The position numbers and the translations under genes are program-made. Positions 17,575-26,302 of a DNA stretch of 64,000 nt are shown piece after piece. This stretch comes from an uncultured bacterium. Its GTDB lineage: Bacteria; Planctomycetota; UBA1135; GCA-002686595. Each line of letters begins with the position of its first letter. The first letter of the stretch is position 1. A model generated the notes under the pieces. The model worked only from the letters and a program-made list of their open reading frames with translations, searched no databases and had not been told where the DNA came from. Where the stretch lies: NCBI GenBank assembly GCA_937905825.1, contig CALCXM010000083.1, positions 177,838 through 241,837 on the forward strand. Reading direction: 5' to 3'.

Positions 17575-20500
17575 CTAGAGCGCCAGCACCAAGTCCGGCA
17601 TGCCCGCGTAGAACTTTACGAGCACCTCCCGTTGGAAGCTGCCTCTGGCGAGATCACTGGACTTACCCAAGCGCACGCGCCACTCGCCGACGGGCACGGC
17701 CGGAAGTTTGAACTCTCCAGACGCGCTCGTTTCCGCGAATGCTTTCAGTTTCCCTGCCCCCCTGCCGGAGTGCCAGGGAAGGGTCCCCCCTTCCCCATCG
17801 ACGATCCAGACTCCGAGCTGTCCGGGCCCGGTCAAGAGGCCTTCGACAGCAACTGTCTCGACGGGGTAGAAGTCGATGATGTACTCGCCCGGCTCGAAGT
17901 ACTGGATGGGTGTGGCCATCGGGGAGTAGGACGGCTCGTCTCCCGCACCGCGCAGGTTCACTCCAATCGTGTACCAACCCGCCCCCATGGGCGGCAGATC
18001 GTGATCTTGAATTCCCGTCGTTCCGTACATCCCCATGGCCCCCTTCGCGTCCTCGGCTTGATCACCGGAGATGCCGGCGAAACGAACAGGGGCACCCAAC
18101 GGCCAATCGCTGAGGGAACGAACAGCTTGCAACTCCGGCGCAACTGGCTTGTCGTAAGAGCCCGGATCAAAGGGGGAGTAGCGGCCGTGAAGCACCGTCA
18201 TCTTGTCCGTCTGGACGCCGTGCACGCGCAGCTTGATCTGGACGATGCCTTGCTCGGGGATCACGAGGTCCAAGTTCTCCTCTCCCGCCGCGATCTTCTC
18301 GAAGCAGTGCAGGAAACTCGAGAAGCTGTAGAAGCCCTTCATCTCCCTGGACACGTAGATGTCGTAGTGACCTGCGGGCAACCCCATGAAGCGAAACTGC
18401 CCATCTGGTGTGGACTGGATCCCAGTGCCCATTGCCGTCTTGGTCATACGCGAGCCCGATCCTGCGGGCACCACCCAGATCAGCGAGCCACCGAAACCAT
18501 CCCTCGGCGAATCCCCACCGACCGAGCGCACCCGTCCGGCGATGGAGAAGGCCGGCGCCAGTCGAAGTGTCCCCGTCAACACGCCATCCACTGCGGACTC
18601 GAGCGAAAGTTCTAAAGCGCCGGTGCTCGGAGCCCGTGCGGAAGATTCCTCCGTGGGCTTCGGCGGTTCGGGGCTTTCAGAGTCCCCCGCATACCCAAGC
18701 GCACTCAGCTTGGCCATCATCCCGGACGGTTCCACCTCGAGTTGATGCCGAGCCACAAGCACCAGCGGACCGACCACGTCCTTGCGCAGCAACTCCCAGT
18801 TGAATTCGCCCTGATCATCGGTCTTGAACGACCCAAGGGAATCGGAGTAGGGCTCTTTGGCCCCGGCGTCATAGACCTTGATCGTCGCGTCTGCGGCGAG
18901 CTCTCCGTCCGGGCCAAGCACTTGCCCGCGTAGGGCGTACCGGGCGTTCCAACGCACCGTTAGGTCGCGGACTTCACCTTTCGCCAAAACGATGGCCTGG
19001 CCGCTCGCGAAGGGCTCGAAGAGCAGTGTCTCGCCCTGGGTCAGATACGCAGTGTGACTCTCCCGGGCAACGCTCACTCGGATTTCAATGCGGCGATCTG
19101 CCCAGAGATCAAGAAGGGCGTCGCCCTTTGAATCCGTCTCGGCGGAACGCGTGGGGGCCACATCGAACATGCCCAGACCGAGACCGAGGGAGGCCACCTC
19201 GGACTCGTGCATGCTCGCCGTCACGCGCACACCACTGATTCCCGCACCGCCGGGATCGACCACGCGCACATGGAGAATCGAGGCCGTCGTCACGGTCACT
19301 CGCAGGTCAGACCAACCGGCTTGCAGACCTCCGTCCTCCTGGTGGATGAAAGACCCGCCCGTGTGACTGATGTACGCGTAGCCGGGCGTCTCGACGGAGA
19401 CCGCTTGCGTGGGAAAACGATGTGGAACTCGGAAGGAGCCGCTCTCGTCCGTCGTGAGTTTCCGCTCGAAGCGCTCACGCCCCAATCCACCGCGCAGGGT
19501 CAAGTCGATCTTTGGGAGAGCTCTTCCAGCCTCGTCCACGACGATCCCCGACAAGTGCCCGGTGGGCATGCGTGTGAGTTCGATGTCGAGCGCCTCGTTC
19601 TGGCCTTCCTCGAGCTTGAGCTGAAGCGTGCAAGGGTGGTACGACTCTGAACCTTTGGTGCCGAGCATAAGGCTCAGGGGTCGGATGTCGGAATCATCGA
19701 CAAGCAGGTCGAAGCGCCCCATCTCGTCCAGTTTCTCGGTCTGAAACACAGACGGTCGAGCGACGCCTCCCCCACTCCAAACTCGCACGCTAAGGTCTGC
19801 CTTGCCGGCGGGTCCCGCTTGCATGTCGAGCTCGGGGTAGGCCTGGTTCGTGACTTGACCTGCGATCCTCAGCTTGCCCTCGGGCGTGGTCGTCAAGATC
19901 GCTTGGCGCTCACTGGCTTGCGGTTGCTGGAGTTTGACTCGACTGGGAAACTTTGCGATCTGGCTCGGGGGTGCGTCCGCAGCGACACTGTTCAATGTGT
20001 TGAGGTCAATGGGCGCTGGCTCTTCGGAGGTCTGCCAGTTCGAGACCGCCACAACGAGCACGAGCGCGACCGCCAGCAACCAGGGAAGCAACGGAAGCGT
20101 GGCCGCGATTCCCATGGGCACACTTGAACCAAGCGCTCCCTTGCCGGCCACGGCGACAAGCGCGTTGTGCCAACCGTCCCGATCAACCGCGAACTGACTG
20201 TCCAGCTTCGTGCGCAACTCATGCAGTCCGCGCCGCACTCGTTGGCTCACCGTGGAAGCGGAGATGCTCTGCTCCTGGGCGATGCGCCGGGTGCTCCATC
20301 CACGAAAGTAGGTCAGCAAGATCGCGGACTGCAGTGGCTCCTCGAGTTCGATGACCCCTTCCACCAGCACCTTGATCAGTTCCGCCTGTTCGAGTTCCTT
20401 GGCCGGATCCCCCGTGGCTTCGGGTACGGACATCGCGAGCTCCCGCTCACGCCGTGCGCGCCTCGAGCTTGCGCCCGTCAAAGCAACCCCGCGCACCACC

Positions 20501-20685
20501 GTCGCGAGCCAGCCCCGTGTGCGTCCCTGCTCTTCCGGTGGATTCTGCATCCAACGCACCCAGGTCTCTTGGGCGACGTCCTCCGCGAGATGCTCGTCGC
20601 GCAAGAGGCTGTAGGCCAAACTGCGCACGAATGAGCCGTGCTCCTGAAGGACGTTTTGCGGGATCGATGCTGCGGAAGGATTCAT
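17575..20685 (-). CDS. ECF-type sigma factor fused to a membrane helix and large Ig/carboxypeptidase-regulatory-like region
   Basis: A 1036-residue chain in three parts. Residues 1-165 are a sigma-70 family ECF factor: region 2 includes LLRDEHLAEDVAQETWVRW (28-45), and region 4 includes LLTYFRGWSTRRIAQEQS with the helix-turn-helix STVSQRVRRGLHELR (about 123-158). One hydrophobic helix (about 192-216, LPLLPWLLAVALVLVVAV) follows. The remaining 800 residues form repeated beta-sandwich modules of the carboxypeptidase-regulatory/CnaB type (signatures such as LSGIVVDEAGRALPKIDL near 370, and ALRGQVLGPDGE). The topology puts the sigma part in the cytoplasm and the sandwich modules outside. Such fusions are typical of Planctomycetota. 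Activation probably requires signal sensing outside and perhaps cleavage near the membrane, which is inference. A soluble ECF gene lies directly upstream on the same strand. Confidence 0.85.
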   Translation of the reverse strand: MNPSAASIPQNVLQEHGSFVRSLAYSLLRDEHLAEDVAQETWVRWMQNPPEEQGRTRGWLATVVRGVALTGASSRRARRERELAMSVPEATGDPAKELEQAELIKVLVEGVIELEEPLQSAILLTYFRGWSTRRIAQEQSISASTVSQRVRRGLHELRTKLDSQFAVDRDGWHNALVAVAGKGALGSSVPMGIAATLPLLPWLLAVALVLVVAVSNWQTSEEPAPIDLNTLNSVAADAPPSQIAKFPSRVKLQQPQASERQAILTTTPEGKLRIAGQVTNQAYPELDMQAGPAGKADLSVRVWSGGGVARPSVFQTEKLDEMGRFDLLVDDSDIRPLSLMLGTKGSESYHPCTLQLKLEEGQNEALDIELTRMPTGHLSGIVVDEAGRALPKIDLTLRGGLGRERFERKLTTDESGSFRVPHRFPTQAVSVETPGYAYISHTGGSFIHQEDGGLQAGWSDLRVTVTTASILHVRVVDPGGAGISGVRVTASMHESEVASLGLGLGMFDVAPTRSAETDSKGDALLDLWADRRIEIRVSVARESHTAYLTQGETLLFEPFASGQAIVLAKGEVRDLTVRWNARYALRGQVLGPDGELAADATIKVYDAGAKEPYSDSLGSFKTDDQGEFNWELLRKDVVGPLVLVARHQLEVEPSGMMAKLSALGYAGDSESPEPPKPTEESSARAPSTGALELSLESAVDGVLTGTLRLAPAFSIAGRVRSVGGDSPRDGFGGSLIWVVPAGSGSRMTKTAMGTGIQSTPDGQFRFMGLPAGHYDIYVSREMKGFYSFSSFLHCFEKIAAGEENLDLVIPEQGIVQIKLRVHGVQTDKMTVLHGRYSPFDPGSYDKPVAPELQAVRSLSDWPLGAPVRFAGISGDQAEDAKGAMGMYGTTGIQDHDLPPMGAGWYTIGVNLRGAGDEPSYSPMATPIQYFEPGEYIIDFYPVETVAVEGLLTGPGQLGVWIVDGEGGTLPWHSGRGAGKLKAFAETSASGEFKLPAVPVGEWRVRLGKSSDLARGSFQREVLVKFYAGMPDLVLAL

Positions 20686-20800
20686 GCTGCCAGGGGGTTC
20701 GGTTTCAGGTCTATCCCTAGACCCGAGACGTCACGCTCCTGTGCAGCGCATTCTCCGCTTTTTCTTGAGACTCGGGCAAGCGATCCTCCTCCCGGGTCTG

Positions 20801-20822
20801 GCGCAGGCGAGTTCGCCTGCGC
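20801..20822 (-). terminator. Hairpin after the soluble ECF sigma gene
   Basis: A GC-rich perfect dyad (GCGCAGGCG / CGCCTGCGC) with a 4-base AGTT centre, 19 bases beyond the stop of the minus-strand sigma gene and before the start of the sigma fusion gene. There is no U-tract, so it may attenuate or stabilise rather than terminate. Confidence 0.4.
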
Positions 20823-20840
20823 GTTCAACAGCGAGCTTAA

Positions 20841-21557
20841 CTAGCCCGCCGTGCGATCCGCCTGGGCGGCGCAGGCCATGGAGGCCGCCATGTGCATGCG
20901 CAAGCGGCGACGGGCGCGGAACATGATCATCTTCATGTTCGACATGCCCACACCCAAACGCTCGCAGCCATCGGCATAGGTCAAGCCTTCCACTTCGATC
21001 ATGCGCAGGGCGTCCTGATCCCGCTCGGACAGCAGCTCGAAAGCGGCCAAGTACTGGCTCAACAGGATCCCCCAAGCCTCGCAGATGCTCTTGCGTTCCT
21101 CTTCAACCAACAGTTGCGCCACGGGATTGCGGCGCGGATCCACCGGCTCCGAGACTCCGTCGGGCATGTCCTGGAACGACAATCCCCGGGGCTGGTTGTA
21201 GCGACGGCGAATGGCGTTGCGCGCGATGGTTCCGGACCACACTCGGAAGGAGCGCGGCTGGTCATCCCGGAAGCCCGCGGAGTAGCGATAAACGTTCACG
21301 AAGACATCCTGGCAAACCTCTTTGGGGTCGAGTCGACCGCGGCTGCCCGCCAGTTGGCGAGCCACTTGAAGCAGCAAGCCGGGGGAGCTGTAGTCGTAGA
21401 GCGCGTTGAACTCCTCTTCCCCGCGGCTATCGCGAAAGAGCGCCATCAGGCTGGTCTCCATGCGCGCTTCAAACTGCTCCGGGGCCTCGTCCTCCCCCAC
21501 GATCAAGCAGACCCCACGTCGCTGCAACTCGGCTCGAATGGAGGCGCTGCGTGGCAT
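20841..21557 (-). CDS. ECF-type RNA polymerase sigma factor
   Basis: A 238-residue sigma factor from the ATG at 21557, chosen because AAGGGG lies six bases upstream; a GTG at 21635 would add 26 residues without family likeness. Region 2 is seen from about residue 50 to 125, with DPKEVCQDVFVNVYRYS, then RVWSGTIARNAIRRRY for the promoter -10 contact helix. Region 4 (about 168-224) holds LSERDQDALRMIEVEGLTY and the helix-turn-helix ADGCERLGVGMSNMKMIMFR. It directs RNA polymerase to a specific promoter set. No anti-sigma gene is adjacent; instead the next gene downstream on the same strand is the membrane-bound sigma fusion, 155 bases away, which suggests linked control. Confidence 0.85.
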   Translation of the reverse strand: MPRSASIRAELQRRGVCLIVGEDEAPEQFEARMETSLMALFRDSRGEEEFNALYDYSSPGLLLQVARQLAGSRGRLDPKEVCQDVFVNVYRYSAGFRDDQPRSFRVWSGTIARNAIRRRYNQPRGLSFQDMPDGVSEPVDPRRNPVAQLLVEEERKSICEAWGILLSQYLAAFELLSERDQDALRMIEVEGLTYADGCERLGVGMSNMKMIMFRARRRLRMHMAASMACAAQADRTAG

Positions 21558-21991
21558 GCGCGGCCCCTTGGCAAGAGTCGGCGAGGGGGATTGCGTCGTG
21601 GCGGACGCCCGCGGGGAGAATTGGAGTCTCTTCACTCCCCGCCTTTTGCACGGAGCGTGCCAGACTCCGAATGCGGCTCCATTGATCCCCCTAAAGCCCT
21701 ATTTTGAAGGAACTTACAAACCTGTCCAAGCCGCTAAGGAAGCCTCTCGGGTCCCGGCGCGTTTCGCAGGCGTAACGGGCTGTGACCCGAGTCTCCCCTA
21801 GATGGTCATCGGGCCGGGCACCCGCGGGCCCTCGCGTGCGCGATCTAAAATTCCAGGCTGAGGACTTTCGGGGGAATCGCCGATAGACTCCCCGCCCCCA
21901 TCGGCGCGGCCCAACTGCCCGCGGAGACCAGGCTCTGAGCCCTCGGCTTCCGCAGCGGTCTGCAGGTCGCGCTCCCGGCAACAAGTCCCAA
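21558..21991. other. Intergenic region between divergent sigma and CorC-like genes
   Basis: About 430 bases without a supported gene, flanked by divergent starts. Both promoters must lie here. A GGAACTT block near 21708 on the plus strand is reminiscent of ECF-type -35 elements, but the matching -10 is unclear and I do not call it. Short frames on both strands look like chance. Confidence 0.4.
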
Positions 21992-23323
21992 GTGATCCCG
22001 CATCCAAATCCATTGGCCCTCCTGGCCAGCCCCTTGCCGGTCTTCGAGAGCGGAACATTGGAAGCCTTGCCCTGGTCGGTCGGGTTGCTGCTGTGCTCCT
22101 TCGCCTTCGCCCTGCTGCGCTCCTCTTTGCAATTCTCGCGCACAGCGCGCGTTGCCTCCCTAGCGCGTACCGCTCAAGAAAAGCAACGGATCGAAACCCT
22201 GCTCGAGCACGTGGAGCGCCTCTCGAGCAGCGCCAGCTTGCTGAAGGTTTGTTGCGAACTCCTCTTCGTGGCCCTCGTGCTCGGAATGATGGCCGGCGAC
22301 GGGGGCCTGCAATGGGGATCCTTGCTCGGCTCGGTTGCCATCGCGGGGCCCGCCCTACTTTTCATCTCCGAGTTTCTACCCGGAGCCTTCGCTCGCCGTT
22401 ACGGGGATCAACTGCTGCTCGCGGTGCTACCGACTTACGAGCTTCTGCAGCGGCCCTTGCAAGTCATCGTCCTGGTCTTGGACGGCTTGAACTCGGCCAT
22501 CCAGCGCATGCTCGGCGTTGAGCGCGAAACGCTTGATACGCGCGAGATCGTCGAGGGATTGCGTGAAGTGATCGAAGACAGTGAGCGGCGCGACGACTTG
22601 AACGCCACGGAACGAGAGTTGATCGAGAACGTGATTGAATTCAGCGACGTGGATGTGGCGGAGATCATGACGCCGCGCACGGAGATTCACGGAGTCGACA
22701 TCGACGATGGTTTGCAGCAAGTGATCCAAGTGGCCGCCAACGAGGGGCATTCCTCGATTCCGGTGTTCGAGGACAACCTGGACAACATCATCGGCTACGT
22801 CTCCGCCCGTGGCATCGTGCAGTTGCTCGCCGATGGTTCCCTCGACTCGAGCGACTTCCGCAAGAACCTGCGGCCCGTCTACTTTGTGCCCGAGACCAAA
22901 CGTGTGACTGACCTGCTCGCGGAGTTCCGGCGCGGCAAGCGCAAGATGGCGATCGTCTTGGACGAGTACGGTGGCACCGCGGGCATGGTGACCCTCGGCG
23001 ACATCCTCGGCGAAATCGTGGGTGACATCGGCGACGAGTACGACCGGGACGATCCGGAGCCCGTGCACTTCACAGCGCCCGGGGTGGCGTTGATCGAGGC
23101 CAGCCTGCGCATTCCGGAACTGAATGAAGCCATGGAATTGGCGCTCTCCGAAGAAGAGGACTACGAAACCTTGGGAGGCTTCGTGCTAGCGGAGTTCGGC
23201 CGTTTCCCACGGGCTGGCGAGAGCTTTGAACGGGACGGCACGCGCTACGAAGTCACCGAGGCCACGGACCGCCGGGTTTTGCGAGTCGAGGTTCGCGTGA
23301 TTCCTGCGCCGGCGCTCTCCTAA
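21992..23323 (+). CDS. CorC/HlyC (CNNM-like) membrane protein with CBS pair
   Basis: A 443-residue membrane protein of the family often annotated as hemolysin-related or magnesium/cobalt efflux proteins. Four hydrophobic segments lie in the first 170 residues. The hallmark EIMTPRTEI begins the first CBS unit (about 220-280), and a second follows (290-350) with VLDEYGGTAGMVTLGDILGEIVGDI, a strongly conserved family block. The C-terminal CorC_HlyC transporter-associated domain occupies about 355-440. These proteins are thought to move Mg2+ or sense nucleotides via the CBS pair. The start is a GTG at 21992; the N-terminus is more divergent than the rest. It precedes recO by 220 bases. Confidence 0.85.
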   Translation: MIPHPNPLALLASPLPVFESGTLEALPWSVGLLLCSFAFALLRSSLQFSRTARVASLARTAQEKQRIETLLEHVERLSSSASLLKVCCELLFVALVLGMMAGDGGLQWGSLLGSVAIAGPALLFISEFLPGAFARRYGDQLLLAVLPTYELLQRPLQVIVLVLDGLNSAIQRMLGVERETLDTREIVEGLREVIEDSERRDDLNATERELIENVIEFSDVDVAEIMTPRTEIHGVDIDDGLQQVIQVAANEGHSSIPVFEDNLDNIIGYVSARGIVQLLADGSLDSSDFRKNLRPVYFVPETKRVTDLLAEFRRGKRKMAIVLDEYGGTAGMVTLGDILGEIVGDIGDEYDRDDPEPVHFTAPGVALIEASLRIPELNEAMELALSEEEDYETLGGFVLAEFGRFPRAGESFERDGTRYEVTEATDRRVLRVEVRVIPAPALS

Positions 23324-23333
23324 GGGCCCAATC

Positions 23334-23366
23334 GGGGGACTACGCGCCCTTGCAGCCCGGTCCCCC
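23334..23366 (+). terminator. Weak hairpin after the CorC-like gene
   Basis: GGGGGAC and GTCCCCC form a 7-bp stem with a 19-base loop, 11 bases past the stop. There is no T-tract. It is a plausible but weak end signal before recO. Confidence 0.25.
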
Positions 23367-23543
23367 TGGGGTGCCCGCAGCAAAGGGTGACCTATCCCGT
23401 TGGCAGTGCGCCCGACAGTTTGTGCTTGAAGGAGTTGCCCGCCGTCCAGGCCAGCAGCGCTCCAGGCAGCAACCAATCGAGCGCCCAGGGGAGATCCAGG
23501 ACAAACCGGAATTCGGACAGCGCGCCCGTTAAGCTAGGAGCCC

Positions 23544-24380
23544 GTGACGCCCCCCCCTTCCAAAACTCCGCTGCCCAAGCCTCGCCGGGACCGCGCGCTG
23601 CTCTTGAAGCGCCATCCGTACTCCGAGTCTTCGATCATCGCGACGGTCTTGACTCGCGAACACGGGCTGGTGCAGGTGCTGGCCCGCGGAGCTCACCGGC
23701 CGAAGTCTCGGTTCTATGCGGTGCTCGATGCATTCCATGAGCTCGAACTCGAGTGGACGCCCTCCAAGCGCAGCTTGCTCGGAACCCTGAATCGGGGGGA
23801 TTGGCGCATTCGCCGGCGCCACATCACGGAAGACCTGGAGGCCTACCGAGTGGCCACGACTCTCATGGAGTTGACGCACCTGGGTTCCCGTCCGGGCCAC
23901 CGTGAAAGGGAGATGTTCGATCTGCTCTCCGCCCAGTTCGACCGCCTGAACACCTGTCCGGGGCCCGCGGAGCTGCTCAAGATTCGAATCGAATTCCAGC
24001 TCGGCTTTCTGCAGATGCACGGTCTGGCCCCCGCCCTGGAGACCTGCGCCAGCTGCGCCAAGGGGGCTCCAGCCGTTGGTACGCCGCCTCGGGTTGGGTT
24101 TTCCGCCGGGTCCGGTGGACGCCTCTGCGCCGCTTGTGTCGCAGAAGTGCGAGCCGCAGCGGGACGAGTTGGAACCTTGCCCTTGGATGTTGTCGAAGTC
24201 GCCGCCAAGATGATGCGATCCCAGGAGACTTGCGCGGGAGAGGAGCTCCTCTTGCGAGTGCGTGACTTCGTGGAGCGCTTCCTCGACTACCATCTGGGCA
24301 CCCGCCCCCGCTCTCATCGCGAGTTTCTTTCCGAGGAAAACCGCAACGCCCCCCATCGACTCGTCGAACCCCGCACCTGA
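23544..24380 (+). CDS. recO: DNA repair protein RecO
   Basis: Recombination mediator that works with RecR to load RecA on SSB-coated single-stranded DNA and anneals complementary strands. The 278-residue length fits. The N-terminal OB-fold is recognised by LLLKRHPYSESSIIATVLTR and the segment HGLVQVLARGAHRPKSRF. Two CxxC pairs (CASC near 172 and CAAC near 194) form the zinc site found in many RecO proteins. The start is a GTG. Its stop overlaps the ATG of the next gene (TGATG), placing it in one transcript with two envelope lipoproteins, an unusual combination whose logic is not obvious. Confidence 0.9.
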   Translation: MTPPPSKTPLPKPRRDRALLLKRHPYSESSIIATVLTREHGLVQVLARGAHRPKSRFYAVLDAFHELELEWTPSKRSLLGTLNRGDWRIRRRHITEDLEAYRVATTLMELTHLGSRPGHREREMFDLLSAQFDRLNTCPGPAELLKIRIEFQLGFLQMHGLAPALETCASCAKGAPAVGTPPRVGFSAGSGGRLCAACVAEVRAAAGRVGTLPLDVVEVAAKMMRSQETCAGEELLLRVRDFVERFLDYHLGTRPRSHREFLSEENRNAPHRLVEPRT

Positions 24381-25483
24381 TGCACCGACCCCTGCAGACT
24401 TTCTTCCGCCTCGCCCTTCTCGTGTTCCTCGCGAGCGGCTGCGCGACGCGCTACATCCAGCGCAGTCCGGACGTGCCCTCATCGATTGGGCTGGAGCGGG
24501 TGCCAGAGGCCATCGAGAAGGCGGAAGCCGCCCTGCTCGAGAACAAACCCCAGGTGGCCTTGGATTGGATGCGCATCGCCAGCGTGCTCAAGGGCATGCC
24601 CGGCGACCAGCGCTCGAAGGTGCAGCGACTCTTGGAGATCTCCGCCGACCGCTTCATCAAGACGGTCTCGGACAGCAACGAGTCCGCAGAGATTCTGGCC
24701 GAGGTGCTCGACCTGGATCTGCCCCGCCAGATCGCGGTGACGGGCGCCATCGCCGGAGCTCAGAAGTACATGGATCGCAAGGCCTACCAAGAAGCCGTGC
24801 TCTTGATCCAACGCATCGACCGCCGCTTTCCCAGCCATCACCTGCGCCCGGAGGCGGGACGCATGTTGCTGGAAGCCGGCTTGACCATGACCTCGATGAA
24901 AGGCGGTTGGCTCGATGCCCATCGCGACCACGGCATTGCGGCCCTCGAGTACGTTTCGATCAACTACCCCACCACCATCGGGGGCGAACTCGCTTTGCAA
25001 GAGTTGGGCAGGCTGTACGAAGAGGATCAGCGCTGGGAGTTGGCCATCTCACGCCACGAAGAGCTGACTCAAAACTTTCCGAACAGCTCCTTGGTGGAGG
25101 ACAGCTTGGCGCGCATCCCCCACTTGCGTTTGGCGAGCATCGAGAGTCCCGAGTACGACCGCAAAGCGATCATCAACGCCCGCGTGGACTTGCAGCGTTG
25201 GCTCGACGACTACGCCGGTCACCCGGCCACGGAGCAGGTCAAGTTTGACCTGCGCGACGCCCTGATTCGGCTCTCGGAAAGTGACCTGGTCATCTCGGAC
25301 TTCCACAAAACGATCAAGAACAATTTCGGTGCGCGCTTCCACGCCGAACGGGCCCTGGTGGAGGCCAAGCTAGCCCAAGACGAGAAGCGCATCGCCCGAG
25401 CCGAGCAGATCCTGAAGCGTCTGCCCGCGGAGCAAGCGGCTCCCTTCTCGAGCGAGGCACCCGCCGGGGAAAAGGCCCCGTGA
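24380..25483 (+). CDS. BamD-like TPR lipoprotein
   Basis: A 367-residue lipoprotein: signal peptide with lipobox LASGC (Cys21), followed by helical repeats. The spacing and segments such as YEDDQRWELAISRHEEL-like YEEDQRWELAISRHEEL and the preceding GELALQELGRLY match the TPR-type organisation of outer-membrane assembly lipoproteins of the BamD/ComL group, which hold BamA at the inner face of the outer membrane. It is longer than BamD of proteobacteria (about 245 residues), so assignment is by resemblance. The start overlaps the recO stop and its own stop overlaps the LptE-like gene. The neighbouring LptE-like gene strengthens an outer-membrane biogenesis role. Confidence 0.65.
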   Translation: MHRPLQTFFRLALLVFLASGCATRYIQRSPDVPSSIGLERVPEAIEKAEAALLENKPQVALDWMRIASVLKGMPGDQRSKVQRLLEISADRFIKTVSDSNESAEILAEVLDLDLPRQIAVTGAIAGAQKYMDRKAYQEAVLLIQRIDRRFPSHHLRPEAGRMLLEAGLTMTSMKGGWLDAHRDHGIAALEYVSINYPTTIGGELALQELGRLYEEDQRWELAISRHEELTQNFPNSSLVEDSLARIPHLRLASIESPEYDRKAIINARVDLQRWLDDYAGHPATEQVKFDLRDALIRLSESDLVISDFHKTIKNNFGARFHAERALVEAKLAQDEKRIARAEQILKRLPAEQAAPFSSEAPAGEKAP

Positions 25484-26115
25484 TGATGACCGCTCGGGAA
25501 TCGCAGGGGCCAGGGTTCTGGTTCCGATGGCTGGTAGCCGGGATCCTCTGCCTGGGACTCGGATCCTGCGGCTACACCTATGGAGTGCGCCTGCCCGAGG
25601 AGGCCAAGTCGATCGGGGTCGCGGTCTTCGACAACACCAGCCTGTTTCCGAAGGTCGAGGGCGAAGTCTTCGCCTGCATGTCGACCCAGACCAGCCGCAT
25701 GGTCAACAGCCCGGTGCTCGCTCCCAATCGGGCGGACCTGGTGGTCCACGGCCGCATCCTGGAATATAGGCGCCTCGGGGGAGCCCTGGATCCGGATGGC
25801 CGCCTGCTCAGCAGCGGGGTTCAAATCCGCTTGCAGGCCTGGCTGGTGGATCGCCGTCACGGGGAGCGCATCGGACAGATCATCGAGGTCGAACGCCCGG
25901 TGCGCTACATCTTCGGAGTCGGCGATGGGGAAACCGGGGCGCGCAGGGCGGCCCTCGACAACCTGTGCCAAGGCGTGGTGCTCGATCTGCTGAATCAGAT
26001 GGACTACCGCCGGGCTTCGGAGCCCCAGGACGTGCCCCTCGAAGGTCAGCAGGACATCGAACTGGACGCGCCCCTCGACGAGGACGACAACCCCCTGAGC
26101 GGGACCCCCGAGTAG
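25480..26115 (+). CDS. LptE-like outer-membrane lipoprotein
   Basis: A 211-residue lipoprotein with lipobox LGSCGY (Cys30). After the cysteine comes the segment GYTYGVRLPEEAKSIGVAVF, closely resembling the GY-x-F/Y-x-G-x-LP...I-x-VP-x-F start of LptE and LptE-like proteins, which plug LptD and help insert lipopolysaccharide into the outer membrane. The two-helix, four-strand composition to about residue 175 fits, then an acidic tail rich in Asp and Glu follows. The start may be GTG 25480, ATG 25483 or ATG 25486; all overlap or abut the upstream stop. It implies that this organism makes an LPS-like outer leaflet, unless the protein has another client. Confidence 0.7.
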   Translation: MMMTARESQGPGFWFRWLVAGILCLGLGSCGYTYGVRLPEEAKSIGVAVFDNTSLFPKVEGEVFACMSTQTSRMVNSPVLAPNRADLVVHGRILEYRRLGGALDPDGRLLSSGVQIRLQAWLVDRRHGERIGQIIEVERPVRYIFGVGDGETGARRAALDNLCQGVVLDLLNQMDYRRASEPQDVPLEGQQDIELDAPLDEDDNPLSGTPE

Positions 26116-26302
26116 GCGCCGTCGAGCGCTTGAGCCCGCGACGCCCGAGCGCGAGCCCTCCCGTAAGGAAATCGTGCGGTATCCGCGCACAAACCGATAG
26201 ATCCGTCAGCAGGGCGGGTTTTCGTTTGCCAGAGTTGGTCTAATAAGGCCGGTGAGAAGTTGCGTCATACGGCTGCAACCCGAATCAACCGATACGCAAG
26301 AC

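Noticed and set aside
16131..17711. 526-codon plus-strand frame antisense to hutI
   Set aside because: The opposite strand encodes an unmistakable imidazolonepropionase.
23395..23535. Hydrophobic minus-strand reading in the gap before recO
   Set aside because: No start codon precedes it and an in-frame TAG lies directly upstream; too short to support a gene or a remnant.
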